Origin: Ancistrus triradiatus
Lineage: Eukaryota > Chordata > Actinopteri > Siluriformes > Loricariidae
Direction: 5' to 3'
Assembly (NCBI GenBank): GCA_025084515.1
Contig: JAJAGP010000364.1
Coordinates: 383,261-447,260 of the forward strand
Length of the DNA: 64,000 nt
In this document: piece after piece, positions 41,301-54,618 of the stretch
Position numbering within the stretch: position 1 is the stretch's first letter
Layout: each line of letters starts with the position of its first letter
The notes under the pieces: model-generated
What the model was told of the DNA's origin: nothing
What the model saw: only the letters and a program-made list of their open reading frames with translations
Database searches by the model: none
Position numbers and translations under genes: made by a program

Positions 41301-44300
41301 GTTTACGGATGAGACCAAAATAGAACTTTTTGGTTTAAAAGAAAAGCGTTATATTTGGAGAAAGCAAAACACTGCATTCCAGCATAAGAACCTTATCCCA
41401 TCTGTGAAACATGGTGCTGTAACGATGTAGCGTAACTCTTATTTAGCTCCCCCTGCCGCCTTCTTTCTACCCAGCAGGTGGGGCTGTAGCCACTTGCTGG
41501 CCTTTCCTATATATACACCCCTCTTCCTGTGCACTTCCTTTGTCTGGCTTCTTCACTCCCTGGTTTGCCTTGTTTCCATGTGCTCCACGTTCCCTGCTGG
41601 TTTGTGTCTTTACCTGATCTTTGCTTTATTGTTTTCCTTTCTGCTAGTGTTATTGTTTGTTTGTTAGCGTGTTAGATTATTGTTTTGTTAGCCTGCTCTT
41701 TGTGTTATTGCATGTTTGTTGTTTTTGTCACTATTCTTAGTTTTGGTTTGTTTGTGTTATTTTTCACCATGTGCACTGCAAATAAACCCTCATCACTTGC
41801 ACTTACGTCTGCGTCCCTGTTCCTTCCGTGCCAAGAGCATGAGAGTAAGCCAGACCAGTTAAAGGACGTAGCAAGTGTGTCCCCAGTTCTCTGTAGCATG
41901 TGGTCTGACTCATCAGATGATGAGTGTAAGGAGGACTACCTTAAGTGCGAGTACCAGCCTCCCTTAACCTTGTGTGGTCAGGACTCTGAGGTTTCCCAGT
42001 CTGGCCATCACCCTCCCAAACCCGGTCTCTCCTGCTCAGCGAAAAAACGGTGCAGGTAGCGGAGGACCATGCCCGCTAGCTCAGCGCCGGAGTCCACGCT
42101 CGCTAGCTCGATGCTGTAGCCCACGCTCGCTAGCTCAGCGCCGGAGCCCATGCTCGCTAGCTCGACGCCGGAGCCCATGCTCGCTACCTCAGCGCCAAAG
42201 TCCATACTCGCTAGCTTGAAACCTAGCTTGAAAAAGCCGCCCTTTGTGTTATTGCATGTTTGTTGTTTTTGTCACTGTTCTTAGTTTAGATTTGTTTTTG
42301 TTATTTTTCACCATGTACACTGTAAATAAACCCTCATCACTTGCACTTATGTCCGCCTCCCTGTTCCTTCCGTGCCAAGAGCGTGACAGGTGGTGGTAGT
42401 ATCATGGTTTGGGCCTGTTTTGCTGCATATGGGACAGGATGACTTGCCATCATTGATGAAACAATGAATTCTGAATTATATAAGAGAATTCTAAAGGAAG
42501 ATATCAGGAGGGGGTGTCACACCAGACACTAAAAGCAAAGGTTCACATACTTTTGCCACTCACTAATATGTAATATTGGATCATTTTCCTCAATAGATAA
42601 ATGACCAAGTATAATATTTTTGTGTAATTTGTTTAACTGGGTTCTCTTTATCTACTTTTAGGACTTGTGTGAAAATCTGTTGATGTCTTAGGTCATATTT
42701 ATGCAGAAATATAAAACATTTTAAAGGATTCACAAACATTCAAGCACCACTGAGCATTTTTGGGGGACCTAAAGACAGAGAAAGCCAGACATTCAGTATC
42801 CATTTTTTTTTACATAATTTTCAATTAAAACATTTGTATTAAATTCAATAAAAATGCAAAATAATAAATAAAAATAACATATATTTTGATTTGAATCTAA
42901 AGGCTGTTGTATCTAACATCTATACAATATATAAATAAAAATCATTAGGTAGCATGTGCAGTCCCTGTTTGTAAATGTTGTAACATTAAATAAAATGTAA
43001 GGTTCAATAATATTTGTTTGCTTTGTAAGCCTGTATAATGTATCTACTCTAAGTAAACATAGGGATGTCTACGGGCTACCTAATGAGACTTATTTTGGTT
43101 TGATTCACTCTTATTACAACTTCACCAAATATATGTTTACAAGATTATGTTAAAGTAGACCTGCAGGCTGTACTCGTCTGTGTTGTTCAGTCATATCTAA
43201 ATTATGCCCAACAGTCAGGTTTACTGATTTGGTTTCCATGCCCACTGTACAATTTTCTAATCTGTTCTTCTTCTTTCATGCAGAGTTTTCAAAAAGGCAA
43301 GTCCAAATGGAAAGGTAAGGTAAAATCTGGTATCCTTATATATTTAAAGATTATTTCACTATAGGGATTAAGTCTGACTCAATGCATTGTTCCTTGAGTG
43401 TATGAACTGGGAGACTTTTCTGCTTCACCCATTCACTTAGATATTGATTTGCTGAATGCATTATAAACAGCCATCATAAGATGTATCCATGTCAATATTA
43501 ATGTAAGTGATTTGCATTACGGATATGTAAGACTACGTTTGATTTACTCTGGAACCCTTTTATCATCCGTTTCAAGTTAACTGTGTATCTTGGCAAAAGG
43601 GACTTTGTTGACCACGTGGACCTTGTAGAGCCTGTTGGTAAGTGTCTCTCATTGTGTGATTCACTCGTGAACAGTTCCTCTGTGCAATTAACAATATTCA
43701 GGGTTTTGACCCTTTTGCTGGCAATAGTTTATTGTTTACTGTATTCTCTTCCTGGCAATGAAGCTTGAAGCCAATGCCTGCCCTTTTGACCCATAACTCA
43801 TTTCTCTCATCCATATTGCAGATGGTGTAGTTTTAATTGACCCGGAGTACTTAAAGGAGAGAAAAGGTTAGTAACCTTTATGAATATGTCTGAATTTTCC
43901 CAGTGTAGTATTTTCACTGTGTGTCTTTCTTACTGAGATTCCCTTCTGGAATATGGAAGAGCAAATACATAAAAGGTAGAGTATACAGTATGTACTCAGT
44001 GCACCTGAAATGGGGTGACAAGAACATTATACTGGCTAAACATGGCAGCTTATTAATCTAATAGTTAGTTTATCGATGAGGTCTTTGTAAATCTTGGTTT
44101 TGATATGTGATTGAAATATAAATGCTGTTACATATAGGCAATTTTAATATTAAGTATCTAGGGCTGTCAACATATAACATTTTAAAACTTTCAATGGCAG
44201 TAATATTTTAATGCCAATCATACACTTTAACCTTGTTAAATCACATTTTCACTCCTTCACAAGACATACCAGATATGACAAAAAAAAAAGATCCCTTCTG

Positions 44301-47300
44301 TGGCTGTTTTAGACCAGGCATAATCGGAATGTCACTGAGCAGGGTGTTTATTAACTTCTCTGACCTCCTTGTTCTCCACAGTTTTTGTAACACTTACATG
44401 TGCATTCCGTTATGGACGAGAAGACTTGGATGTTCTCGGCTTGACATTTCGAAAGGACCTGTTTGTTTGCTTATATACAGGGCATTCCCTCCTGTGCCCG
44501 AGGATAAGAAATGCCTGACACGACTACAAGAGCGGCTGATTAAAAAGCTTGGAGAACTTGCTTATCCTTTCACCTTTGAGGTTATTTCCTATATGTTGTG
44601 TGCCATTACAGCTATTCCCAGCATAGGGGTTGGGGGAGGGGGAGGGGGAAAGGTGGGGGAGGATTAGGATACCATTCGTCTTACGACCTAGTTCATTGTA
44701 ATCCTAATGACCAAAAACTATGAGAGGCCGTTTAGGCCCATTATTCAAACTTACCTCTCACAACACACCTATCATACTCTCTCACATTCACTATCAAGAA
44801 TGCTTTAATAGTTTGATAGTGAGTGTGAGAGAGTATGATAGTGTGTGTATGTGAGAGTATGATAGTGTGTGTATGTGAGAGTATGATAGTGTGTGTATGT
44901 GAGAGTATGATAGTGTGTGTGGGAGAGAAAGTATGATGGTGTGGGGGAGAGAGAATATGATGGTGAGTGTGAGAGAGTATGATGTGGTGTGTGTGTGTGA
45001 GAGGTTTGATGTGTGTGGTGTGTGAGAGGTTTGATGTGTGTGTTGTGTGAGAGGTTATGATGGTGTGTTTTGTTTTTGTGTTGCCGAGGTTTTAACTCGT
45101 TGTGTTATTTTTTTCTAGTTTTTACTCGTTTTTTTTTGTTTTTCGCAGAGGTTTGATGGTGTGTGTGTGTGAGATGTTTGATAGTGTGTGTGTGTGAGAG
45201 AGTTTGATAGTGTGTTTGTGTTGAGAGTATGATAGTGGTTGTGTGTGAGAAGTATGATAGTGTCGTGTGTGAGAGAGATGATGGTGTGTATGTTAGTTAG
45301 TGTGAGAGAGAGCTCTCATTGTTTGTTGTGAGAGAGTATGATGGTGTGTGTGCGTAGCTGTGAGTCCTTCCGCGTGATGCAGGTGTGTGGGAGAGGTCCG
45401 TTTGAATAAGGCCTAAACGGCCTCTCATATTTAGAAACACTTTTCTCAGATTTGCACTGACGTAAATTCTACCTTAAACTCATATTTCACTCTCACTCTA
45501 ACCTTAACATTTTTGAATGGTTTTAAGCAGGGCATTACTAGGAGAGATTTATGAATAGGGGGGCCAAGTGGTTGACGTGGTGGGTGGGGGGTTTAGAGGT
45601 AAGCTCCCCTACAAAATTCTTAAAATGACCCAAAAATGGCCCGCATTATGAAACTAGCAAAATTAAAACGTACAAGTATTTGGAGAAACTGCCTCATAGC
45701 AGCAAATTTCTTTGAAAAGATTTATTAGGTACAGATCTTGTAAGGCAATGTTACTTGCAGTAGCAGGTCCTAAATGCAGTACTCAGATATACTGGGATAT
45801 AGACTGGTACATCAAGTGTGCATCTGGTCTGTAGCTGCATTCATTCAGTACCAGCCAAAAATGGCTTTTAAAATTGTATTTTTGTTAGCAGCCTAAAGCT
45901 TTTTTTAAAAATCCAGTAAACACATCAAATAGCTTTGATTATGATGAAACTATTTCTAAATCTATTTAACTAAATTCTTTCCCTGATTTAACAAAAACAA
46001 GATTTTTATCAAACGCCAAATTAAACTTTTTATATTGTTTTATTTAAACTTAAAAATCCACTCACCTGACTGTTGAACTGCTGCCTTTACGAAAAAAAAA
46101 ACGTTCATATATCCATCTATAGGGTAGAATAATAATACAGTGGTACCCTCAGTTCTCTCTTCATTAATTCATTCAAGATGGCTTGTTGATAACCGAAAAC
46201 GACAATTACCAAGGCAAACCCACCAAAAAATCCACACTGCATAAGGCATTATATGCATGCATGGAGTTGTGTTGGTACAGGTGCTCCCTGATTTACGAAG
46301 AGGATATGTTCAGACAAATCCGTAATACTTATGTATTATGAACCAATGAGTTTAATAGTCCTATACTCTATCATAGCGAGCTGACCTTATTGTTTAAACA
46401 CTCATACATTAAGCTACAGTTAGCCAAATCATTAACACAAAAGCTTATTGTATAATAAAATGTTTTCAAAAATCTCACGTAATTTAGTGAGCAATGGATT
46501 GAATGTTAAAGTAAAAGCAAGACACTTACTCTATTGGTGAACTCAGGGTGCTAACTGCTCGGTTTGGAAGTGATTCCAGAGAACTCAGTCCTTCATTTTC
46601 CTTTTGGTTTGGCTGTATTAAGTTTCAACTGGAATGAGTCAAGCGGCTTGACTCATACAAGTTTAATTAAGTGTGCAGAGTATCAAGCAAACAATGAGAA
46701 AGCAAGAAAAATTTTCAAGTCTAAATGCATCGAGAACCAAATTCGGCGAGTCCCGACGTAGTCGAGAACCACTGTATTGAGTTATGATCAACTATTAACT
46801 TATTGTAATCAGGTATCTGTGAAATGTAGTCATAAAATCAAGAGGGAACAAGCCATCCATTCATATCTGCCCTAAACATTGGTTAAATTAAACAATTCAA
46901 ATTGAACTTTATTTAAATCATTCATTAGATTTTCTCTGCAAGCATAATGAAACCGTCAATAGTGCATTATTCTTAGCGTCATCATTTTGGTTAATTAACA
47001 TTTGTAACAGACATTCAAATAACGTGTTTATTTTTGTTTTTTCTAATGATATCCATGATCTTAAGTGTAATACTGTAACGTACCAAGGCTGATTTAAACA
47101 TAATACTTTTTTTTTTTTCTTTATGTAGATACCCCCCAACTTACCATGTTCAGTCACATATTGCAACCTGGACCAGAAGACACAGGAAAAGTATGCTTTC
47201 TGTATCATAAAGCCCATTACAATCTAATATACAAAACAGGATGTTGTGTTATGAGGTCGTGTTGGGGTGTTGGACAACAACTATAATTTCACTTCTTCTC

Positions 47301-50300
47301 TTCTGTTTTCTCACTTTCGCAAAAAGGCCTGTGGAGTCGACTTTGAAGTTAAAGCTTTTTGTGCCGACAATATGGAAGAGAAAATACACAAAAGGTTATT
47401 TCTTTTTTTAATTATAAGTTTGGAGTCAAGTTCCAAGTTAAGACAGACAAGTCCCAAGTCAGTACAAGTCAAGATGGGCAAGTCCCAAGTCTTAAACTTC
47501 AAGTCCTAGCCAAGTCAACCAAAATAACATTTCAATATTTAACACTAACAAAGTAGGTGATAATTAGTATAATAAATTGACATTAATCATGTATTTATTT
47601 ATAAATTAAGAGCAGCTGGAAAAAAAATCATCAATTTATACGGTATGGCGGGAAAGCTCAATTCACATTAGTTATCGTTCGTCATTACCTTGCCCTAGCT
47701 AGCTAATTACTATGTAAACTATATACGCACAGACGGTTCAATGTTGGATCTCCATTGGTGATCTCCACCCCATATGTTTTGCAGCTGCTTTTCACTACAG
47801 CAGATTCTTTATATTTTAAATTATTTTTTCTGGCCCACACATACTTCAACACTATCACCCCCAAAGTTTCCTGCGACTGGCTGCAGACCTGCCATTGTTG
47901 CTAGGTTACAGATAAACAAAGTCGAGCAGCTCAGCTCTCTAGCTTCACAGTGATCGGTGATACAGCACCATGCAAGCAATAGAAAAGGCTCAGTAATGTG
48001 ATTCAGTATTATTTTAACACTTAAATTATTATGTTAAAAATTGGGAAAGTGGAGTCATTTCCAGTCTTAAAGACCAAGTCCTATTCCAAGTCCAAGTCAC
48101 TGACAGTAAAGTCAAAGTCATCAGCTTCCTTACACAAGTCACTTCACACCTCTGGTATGTGTTCAGTGCACTTGAAATATTGTGACTAGAACATTTTACC
48201 AGCTAATCATGGTATCTTCTTAATAAAATAATTTATAGATAATATTTTAGATATTTTATGTATATTTATAAAGTTTTAAATATGTTCATTTTTTATAAGT
48301 GAAAGAAATATTAATGCTGTTTAATGCAATTTTAGTAAAATGCTAATAATGCAGTAATGTCAGTCGCTTACTTTAACCCTGTTACTTGCATTTTCACTGC
48401 TTCACCCAGCAAACAAGATGCGATAAAAAAAGTTATTTAATTATTCTGTTGAAGCTAATGCTGTTGATCCATATATATATGTGTAGTATTATTTTAATGG
48501 AAATACTATTTCATTAGAGACAGGAGGAGGCAAGAAAAAAGAAGCAATTAAATCATGACTAACTCGCTTAAATATTTTATTCATTCTTAATGAATCCAGT
48601 TTGCACGTGAATTGATTTTCATTTTCACATTTCAGTTAATTTGCTGATTGAAATGTGACATAACATGTTATTCTGATTCATGTCTAAAGCAGAAGCAGAA
48701 AAATGTCAATACAGTAAAGTAGTGGTATGTGCTTTATTACCATGATGTAGCACTTCAACTCCAAACTGTGCTATGAAAGAATACAAGCAGTCATGTGTCT
48801 TAATTGGTTGTAGGATCGAATTTAAAGCCCTGACGGTCTAAAATCCTGTAAGTAGGACTATTAATGTTACAAGAAAATAAATATCAGTAAGTCTTTGTAT
48901 ATTCTTTCGATTTTTATAGAGAAATATAAAAACCTTAAAGTTGACACATCAGCACTGTCTAGGTTTTACAGTCATGCCTTTTACTACCGGTAAGTTTCTG
49001 GCTGCCCAGCTTTCAGTTCCTTATTAAATAACTACTGATTTAATGGAAGCTGGCTTTACTTCTGTATAGATTTCATTTGTTATTCTGTACTAAAATATAA
49101 AGATGTACTATCTCCTTTCTGTTTTCTCTCTTGGCATAGGAACTCAGTGCGCCTCATAATCAGAAAAGTGCAGTATGCTCCAGAAAAGCCAGGTCCCCAA
49201 CCAATGGCAGAGACAACAAGGCAGTTCCTCATGTCAGATAAACCCTTACACCTGGAAGCTTCCCTGGACAAAGAGGTAGCACGGTTCATATAATAATCAT
49301 ACAATAACTTAAAAAAGTAACTTAGTAACCTTTTTGGTGAGGATTGTAGTGACTCTGGACCCTATCCAGTAAACACTGGGTCCAATGCAAATAAACAGCA
49401 TGTACCATTTTCAGAATGACAAAATAGTATCTTAATTTGGAAAAATGAATGTCTGCTGCTTTTGATGATTCAGTTTCAAATGAGGATATTTAACTGAAAA
49501 CAGCCTAAATCTAATTTGTAGTCATTTCTTGTTTCTTGGAAAGAATTAATTGTGACTGCATTCCTAAGTCAACCAGAGCTGAAGTGAGTAGGCAGGACTT
49601 ATGGCACAAGTTAACAGATTAATGTCTTCCTTCTTGTAATAATAAATCATTATTAATTTGATAAATTCACTATGGTCTGTACTTCAGGAAATTATACCTT
49701 TGTATTGGAAACCTACTGTACAGGAACACAAAACGAATGCCAGCTCAAAAAGGATTCGAGTAAAATGATAAAGTCGCCATCTAGTGGTCATGGCTATTTT
49801 CGAAGTAACCTTGTGTATGAATGTAACCTTGTGTCTGTCCTGAATAGCCATTGATGCTGAAAGCAGCGTTAAATAAGACAAACAAACAAATCACTGTCCA
49901 ATAAATGCTGATATTTTGTTCCTTGTGTAATGCATTCCGCCCACACTACATTAGCTGCATGTGTCTGACTGTGGCTCAAATTATGTGTTCAAAAGCCATT
50001 TGTCCAATGAGTGTTAGTCTTTTGGCCTATATAGACTTCCATAGAAACAAGAGCGTCAGTGCGTGTCCATTAAGTCTGTGTCTGGTACTTCAATGCGGAT
50101 TTTGCAAGCTGTGTTGCGCTTTACTGGAGTTTTAGTTTGTTGAATGAACAGTGTGATCCTGCTGTGAGATATTTGATCAGTTGATTCACTAAAACATTGA
50201 ATTCCACCTAGATTAATTGACTGTATAGTCATTATGGTAAACACTTCAGTACAGCGTATTGATGAAATTGAAGGGGAAACCAGGCTTCCAGTTTAGTCTT

Positions 50301-53300
50301 CAAGCAATCGTCTGTTAGCCAGTAGGTTGACGGTACAAAGCCCAAGCTGCCACTGGAGGGCCCTTGAGCAAGAATCTTACCACTAAATTGTTTGGGAAGT
50401 ACCCTGTAAAGTTTTATAAGCTGTAGGTTAAATGCATCTGATAAATAATAGTACAATTTCTCCAGTTACTTTAAGTGAAACTGTACCTACGGTGGTGCTT
50501 GAATCTTTGTGAACCTTTCAGAATTTTCTATATTTTTCATAAATATGACCTAAAATCATCAGATCATCAGATTTCCACACAAGTCCTAAAAGTAGATACA
50601 GAGAACCCAGTTAAACAAATAACACGAAAATATTATACTTGGTCATTTATTTATTGAGGAAAATGATCCAGTATTACATATCAGTGAGTGGCAAAAGTAT
50701 GTGAACCGTTGCTTTCAGTATCTGGTGTGACCCCCCCTGTGCAGCAATAACTGCAGCTAAACGTTTCCTGTAACTGTTGATCAGTCCTGCACACCGGCTT
50801 GGAGGAATTTTAGCCCATTCCTCCGTACAGAACAGCTTCAACTCTGGGATGTTGGTGGGTTTCCTCACATTAACTGCTCATTTCAGGTCCTTCCTTCGAA
50901 TGGATTAAGGTCAGGACGTTGGCTTGGCCATTCCAAAACATTAACATTATTCTTCTTTAACCATTCTTTGGTGGAATGGCTTGTGTGCTTAGGGTCGTTG
51001 TCTTGCTGCATAACCCACCTTCTCTTGAGATTCAGCTCATGGACAGATGTCCTGATATTTGCCTTTAGAATTCTCTGATATAATTCAGAATCCATTGTTC
51101 CATCAATGATGGCAAGCCATCCTGGCCCAGATGCAGCAAAACAGGCCCAAACCACGATACTTCCTCCACCATGTTTCACAAATGGGATAAGGTTCTTATG
51201 CTGAAATGCAGTGTTTTCCTTTCTCCAAACATAACGGTTTTCTTTTAAACCAAAAAGGCTTGTGAATGTGACTTCAGACGTTCTTTTTGGAGGGCAGTGG
51301 CTTTCTCCTTGCAACCCTGCCATGCACACCATTGTTGTTAAGTGTTCTTCTGATAGTGGATGCATGCACATTAACATTAGCCAATGTGAGAGGGTCCTTC
51401 AGTTGCTTAGAAGTTACCCTGGGGTCCTATGTGACCTCGTCAACTATTACACGCCTTGCTCTTGGAGTGATCCTTGTTGGACAACCACTACTGGGGAGGG
51501 TAACAATGGTCTTGAATTTCCTCCATTTGTACACAATCTGTCTGACTGTGGATTGGTGGAGTCCAAAGTCCCTAGAGATGGTTATCTAAACCTTTTCCAA
51601 CCTGATTAGTATCAACAACTGAGGGTCCTGAGAATCTCCTTTGTTCATGCCATGATACAATTCCCAAACGTGTTTGAAGAGCAGAACTTTGATAGATCCC
51701 TGTTCTTTAAATAAAACAGGGTGCCCACTCGCCACTGCTTGTCATCCCGTGATTGAAAACACCTGACTCTAATTTCACTTCAAAATTAACTGCTAATCCT
51801 AGAGGTTCACATACTTTTGCCACTCACGAAAATGTAATATTGGAATCATTTTCTCAATAAATAAATGGCAAAGGTATAAATATTTTTGTCTCATCATTTG
51901 TTTAACTGGGTTCTCTTTATCTACTTTTAGTACTTGTGTAAAAATCTGATGATGTTTTTAGATCATATTTATGCAGAAATGTAGAAAATTCTAAATGGTT
52001 CACAAACTTTCAAACTTTTTGTAATGGCCCAATTACTACTGTACCAATTACCATTGTGTTTCATGCTGTTTTTTCTGGCTCAAAGACTAAAATGTTATTA
52101 TTATCAAATAGTTGTTACAAAAATTTGTCTTTCTAACTATGTACACATTTTAAAGTAGAAACTGTTGTCTCTCAACTTTTTTAATGTTGCTCATACAAAA
52201 AAACTAAGTTTTTTTAGATGGTTTTGCAGAATTTCTGTTAAGACTCACCTACAGGAAGTGTGACTCGAGTGACACTGTGTGCTCTTGTTAGAAATAATAA
52301 ACTTGTTCATATGACAGAAATGGTTCTGTTTGCTTAGTTGTCTTAATTTTGTTTCCCTTCAGATTTACTACCATGGTGAACCAATTAGTGTCAACGTACC
52401 TGTCACAAACACCACAAACAAGACTGTGAAGAAAATGAAGATCTCAGGTGATTTAATTATTTCCGTCTTGGTAATTGGTAAATATATGTATACAGTGGGG
52501 GGACAAAAAGTATTTAGTCACCACCCCTGATTGTGCAAGTTCTCCTACTTAGAAAGATGAGAGAGGTCTGTAAACTTTCACCATAGGTACACTTCAACTA
52601 TGAGAGGCAAAATGAGAAAAAAATCCAGGAAAATCACATTGTTTTTAGGATTTTTCAAGAATTTACCTTGTAAGTTATATTGGAAAATAAGTATTTGGGT
52701 CATAAATTTGATTCAGCTCAATACTTTTTGATAGGTTTGCATACACTGTAGCTGGTATTTGGCCCATTCCTCCATGTAGATCTTTCTTTAGAGCAGTGAG
52801 GTTTTTCGGGCAACACGGACTTTCAACTCTCTCCACAAATTTTCTATGCGGTTGGGTCTGGACACTGGCTAGGCCACTTCAGGACCTTGAAATGCTTTTT
52901 ACGGAGCCACTCCTTCGTGCCCGCAGCAGTGTGTTTTGGGATCATTGTTTATGCTGAAAGACCCAGCCCACGTTCCATCTTTAATGCTCTCACTGGTGGA
53001 AGGAGGTTTTGGCTTAAAATCTCATGATACATGGCCCCGGTTCATTCTTCCCTTAACACGGATCAGTCGTCCTGTCCCCTTTGCAGAAAAACAAGCCCCC
53101 AAAGCATGATGTTTCCACCCCCCCCCATGCTTCACAGTAGGTATGGTGTTCTTGGGATGTAACTCAGCATTCTTCTTCCTCCAAACACGCCGAGTTGAGT
53201 TTTTTACCAAAAAAGTTCTATTTTAGTTTCATCTTCTGACCACATGATATTTCTCCCAAACCTCTTCGTGTTGCCCCAAAACATCACTGCTCTAGAGGAG

Positions 53301-54391
53301 ATCTGCATGGAGGACTGGACCAAATACCAGCTAACAGTGGTGTGCCAACCTGGTGAAGACTTACAGGAAACGTTTGACCTCTGTCATTGCCAACACAAGG
53401 TTATGTTACAAAGAGTTGAACCAAAGTTATTGACCAAATACTTATTTCCAACCATAATTTTACAATTAAATCCTTTAAAAAATCCTACAGTGTGATTTCC
53501 TGATATTTTTTCTCATTTTGTCTCTCATAGTTGAAGTGTACCTATGATGAAAATTACAGACCTCTCTCATCTTTCTGTGTAGGTAGAAACTTGCACACAA
53601 TCAAGTGTCTGACTATAAATACTTTTTTTGCCGCAAATCTATGCGGGTTTGGAAGTCCACGCCCCATTTAGTGTTCTAATACCAATACTAAAAGTACATA
53701 GAACATTTGGTTTTTAATGCCCTACTGTATGTATATATATATATGTGTGTGTGTGGTGTGTGTGTGTGTGTGTGGTGTGTGGTGTGTGTGTGTGTTGAAC
53801 TTTTTTTGCAATAACTATGTCTTTACAACTGTTTTACAGTGCGTCAGTATGCTGATATTTGCCTCTTCAACACTGCTCAATACAAATGCCCAGTAGCAAA
53901 CAGAGGAGTCTGAGTAAGTATGCAACACACACACAATGGATCAATCCAGCAGTACATTTCCTTTCATACAGATTATTGCTCATTACTGTGTTTTGTGTCT
54001 GTCCAGTGACATTGTGGCTCCGAGTGCTAATTTTCTGTAAAGTATATACTCTCACTCCCTTTCTCGCCAACAACCGAGAGAAGCGTGGCTTAGCTCTGGA
54101 CGGAAAGATCAAACACGAAGACACAAACCTAGCCTCAAGTACACTGTAAGTATACACACACTCCAGTGAAACCTCGATATTTGGTGACAACTTGTAAGGC
54201 TGTGATCTCTTCTAATACTGGCAATATCGTAATTTATTTTTGAAGGTTACGGGAAGGAGCCAATAAGAAATTTTGGGTATCATTGTGTCCTATAAAGTTT
54301 AAGTGGAAACTGGTGGTGTCTCGTGGTGGTAAGTAAGTTTGCAACCGAGTAACACTTGTGTCGATTTAAAAAAATATTTGCAAGTCCTGCC

Positions 54392-54427
<36 letters not shown>

Positions 54428-54561
54428 TTGTTTTGTTTGTTGATGGTGCACAAAAAATTACATCATTCTAAGTGCCTTCCCTACTGCATTGAAACCACTG
54501 GCTTTAAAGTTCAGTCTGTCTTTTTGTACTGATGGACCACGTAGAAACGGAGATATATATA

Positions 54562-54618
<57 letters not shown>

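Larger units (their letters stand above)
40524..42752 (+). mobile_element. Tc1-like transposon, family B copy 2, split by an LTR element
   Basis: Left end TACTGTGGTGCTTGAAAGTT and right end CATTCAAGCACCACTG. The transposase starts with ATGACACGAACAAAGGAGAT at 40909, and the frame through 41156 gives MTRTKEISEDLRKRVVDAHQ then AGKGYKTTSREFGLHQSTVR, the paired-like DNA-binding domain. The next frame gives FTDETKIELFGLKEKRYIWR (first catalytic Asp). At 41417 an LTR element interrupts it, and after 42388 the core resumes with GGGSIMVWACFAA. The block holding the second catalytic Asp is deleted. Confidence 0.92.

Noticed and set aside
41685..42219. ORFs with Ser/Pro-rich repeats near 42 kb
   Set aside because: Part of the nested LTR element and its minisatellite. 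Not an independent gene.
44233..44667. Single 144-residue ORF over arrb1 exon 5
   Set aside because: It mixes intron sequence, an out-of-frame first half and an in-frame second half of the arrestin exon, then reads into the intron. It exists because of the 2-bp insertion and is not a separate gene.
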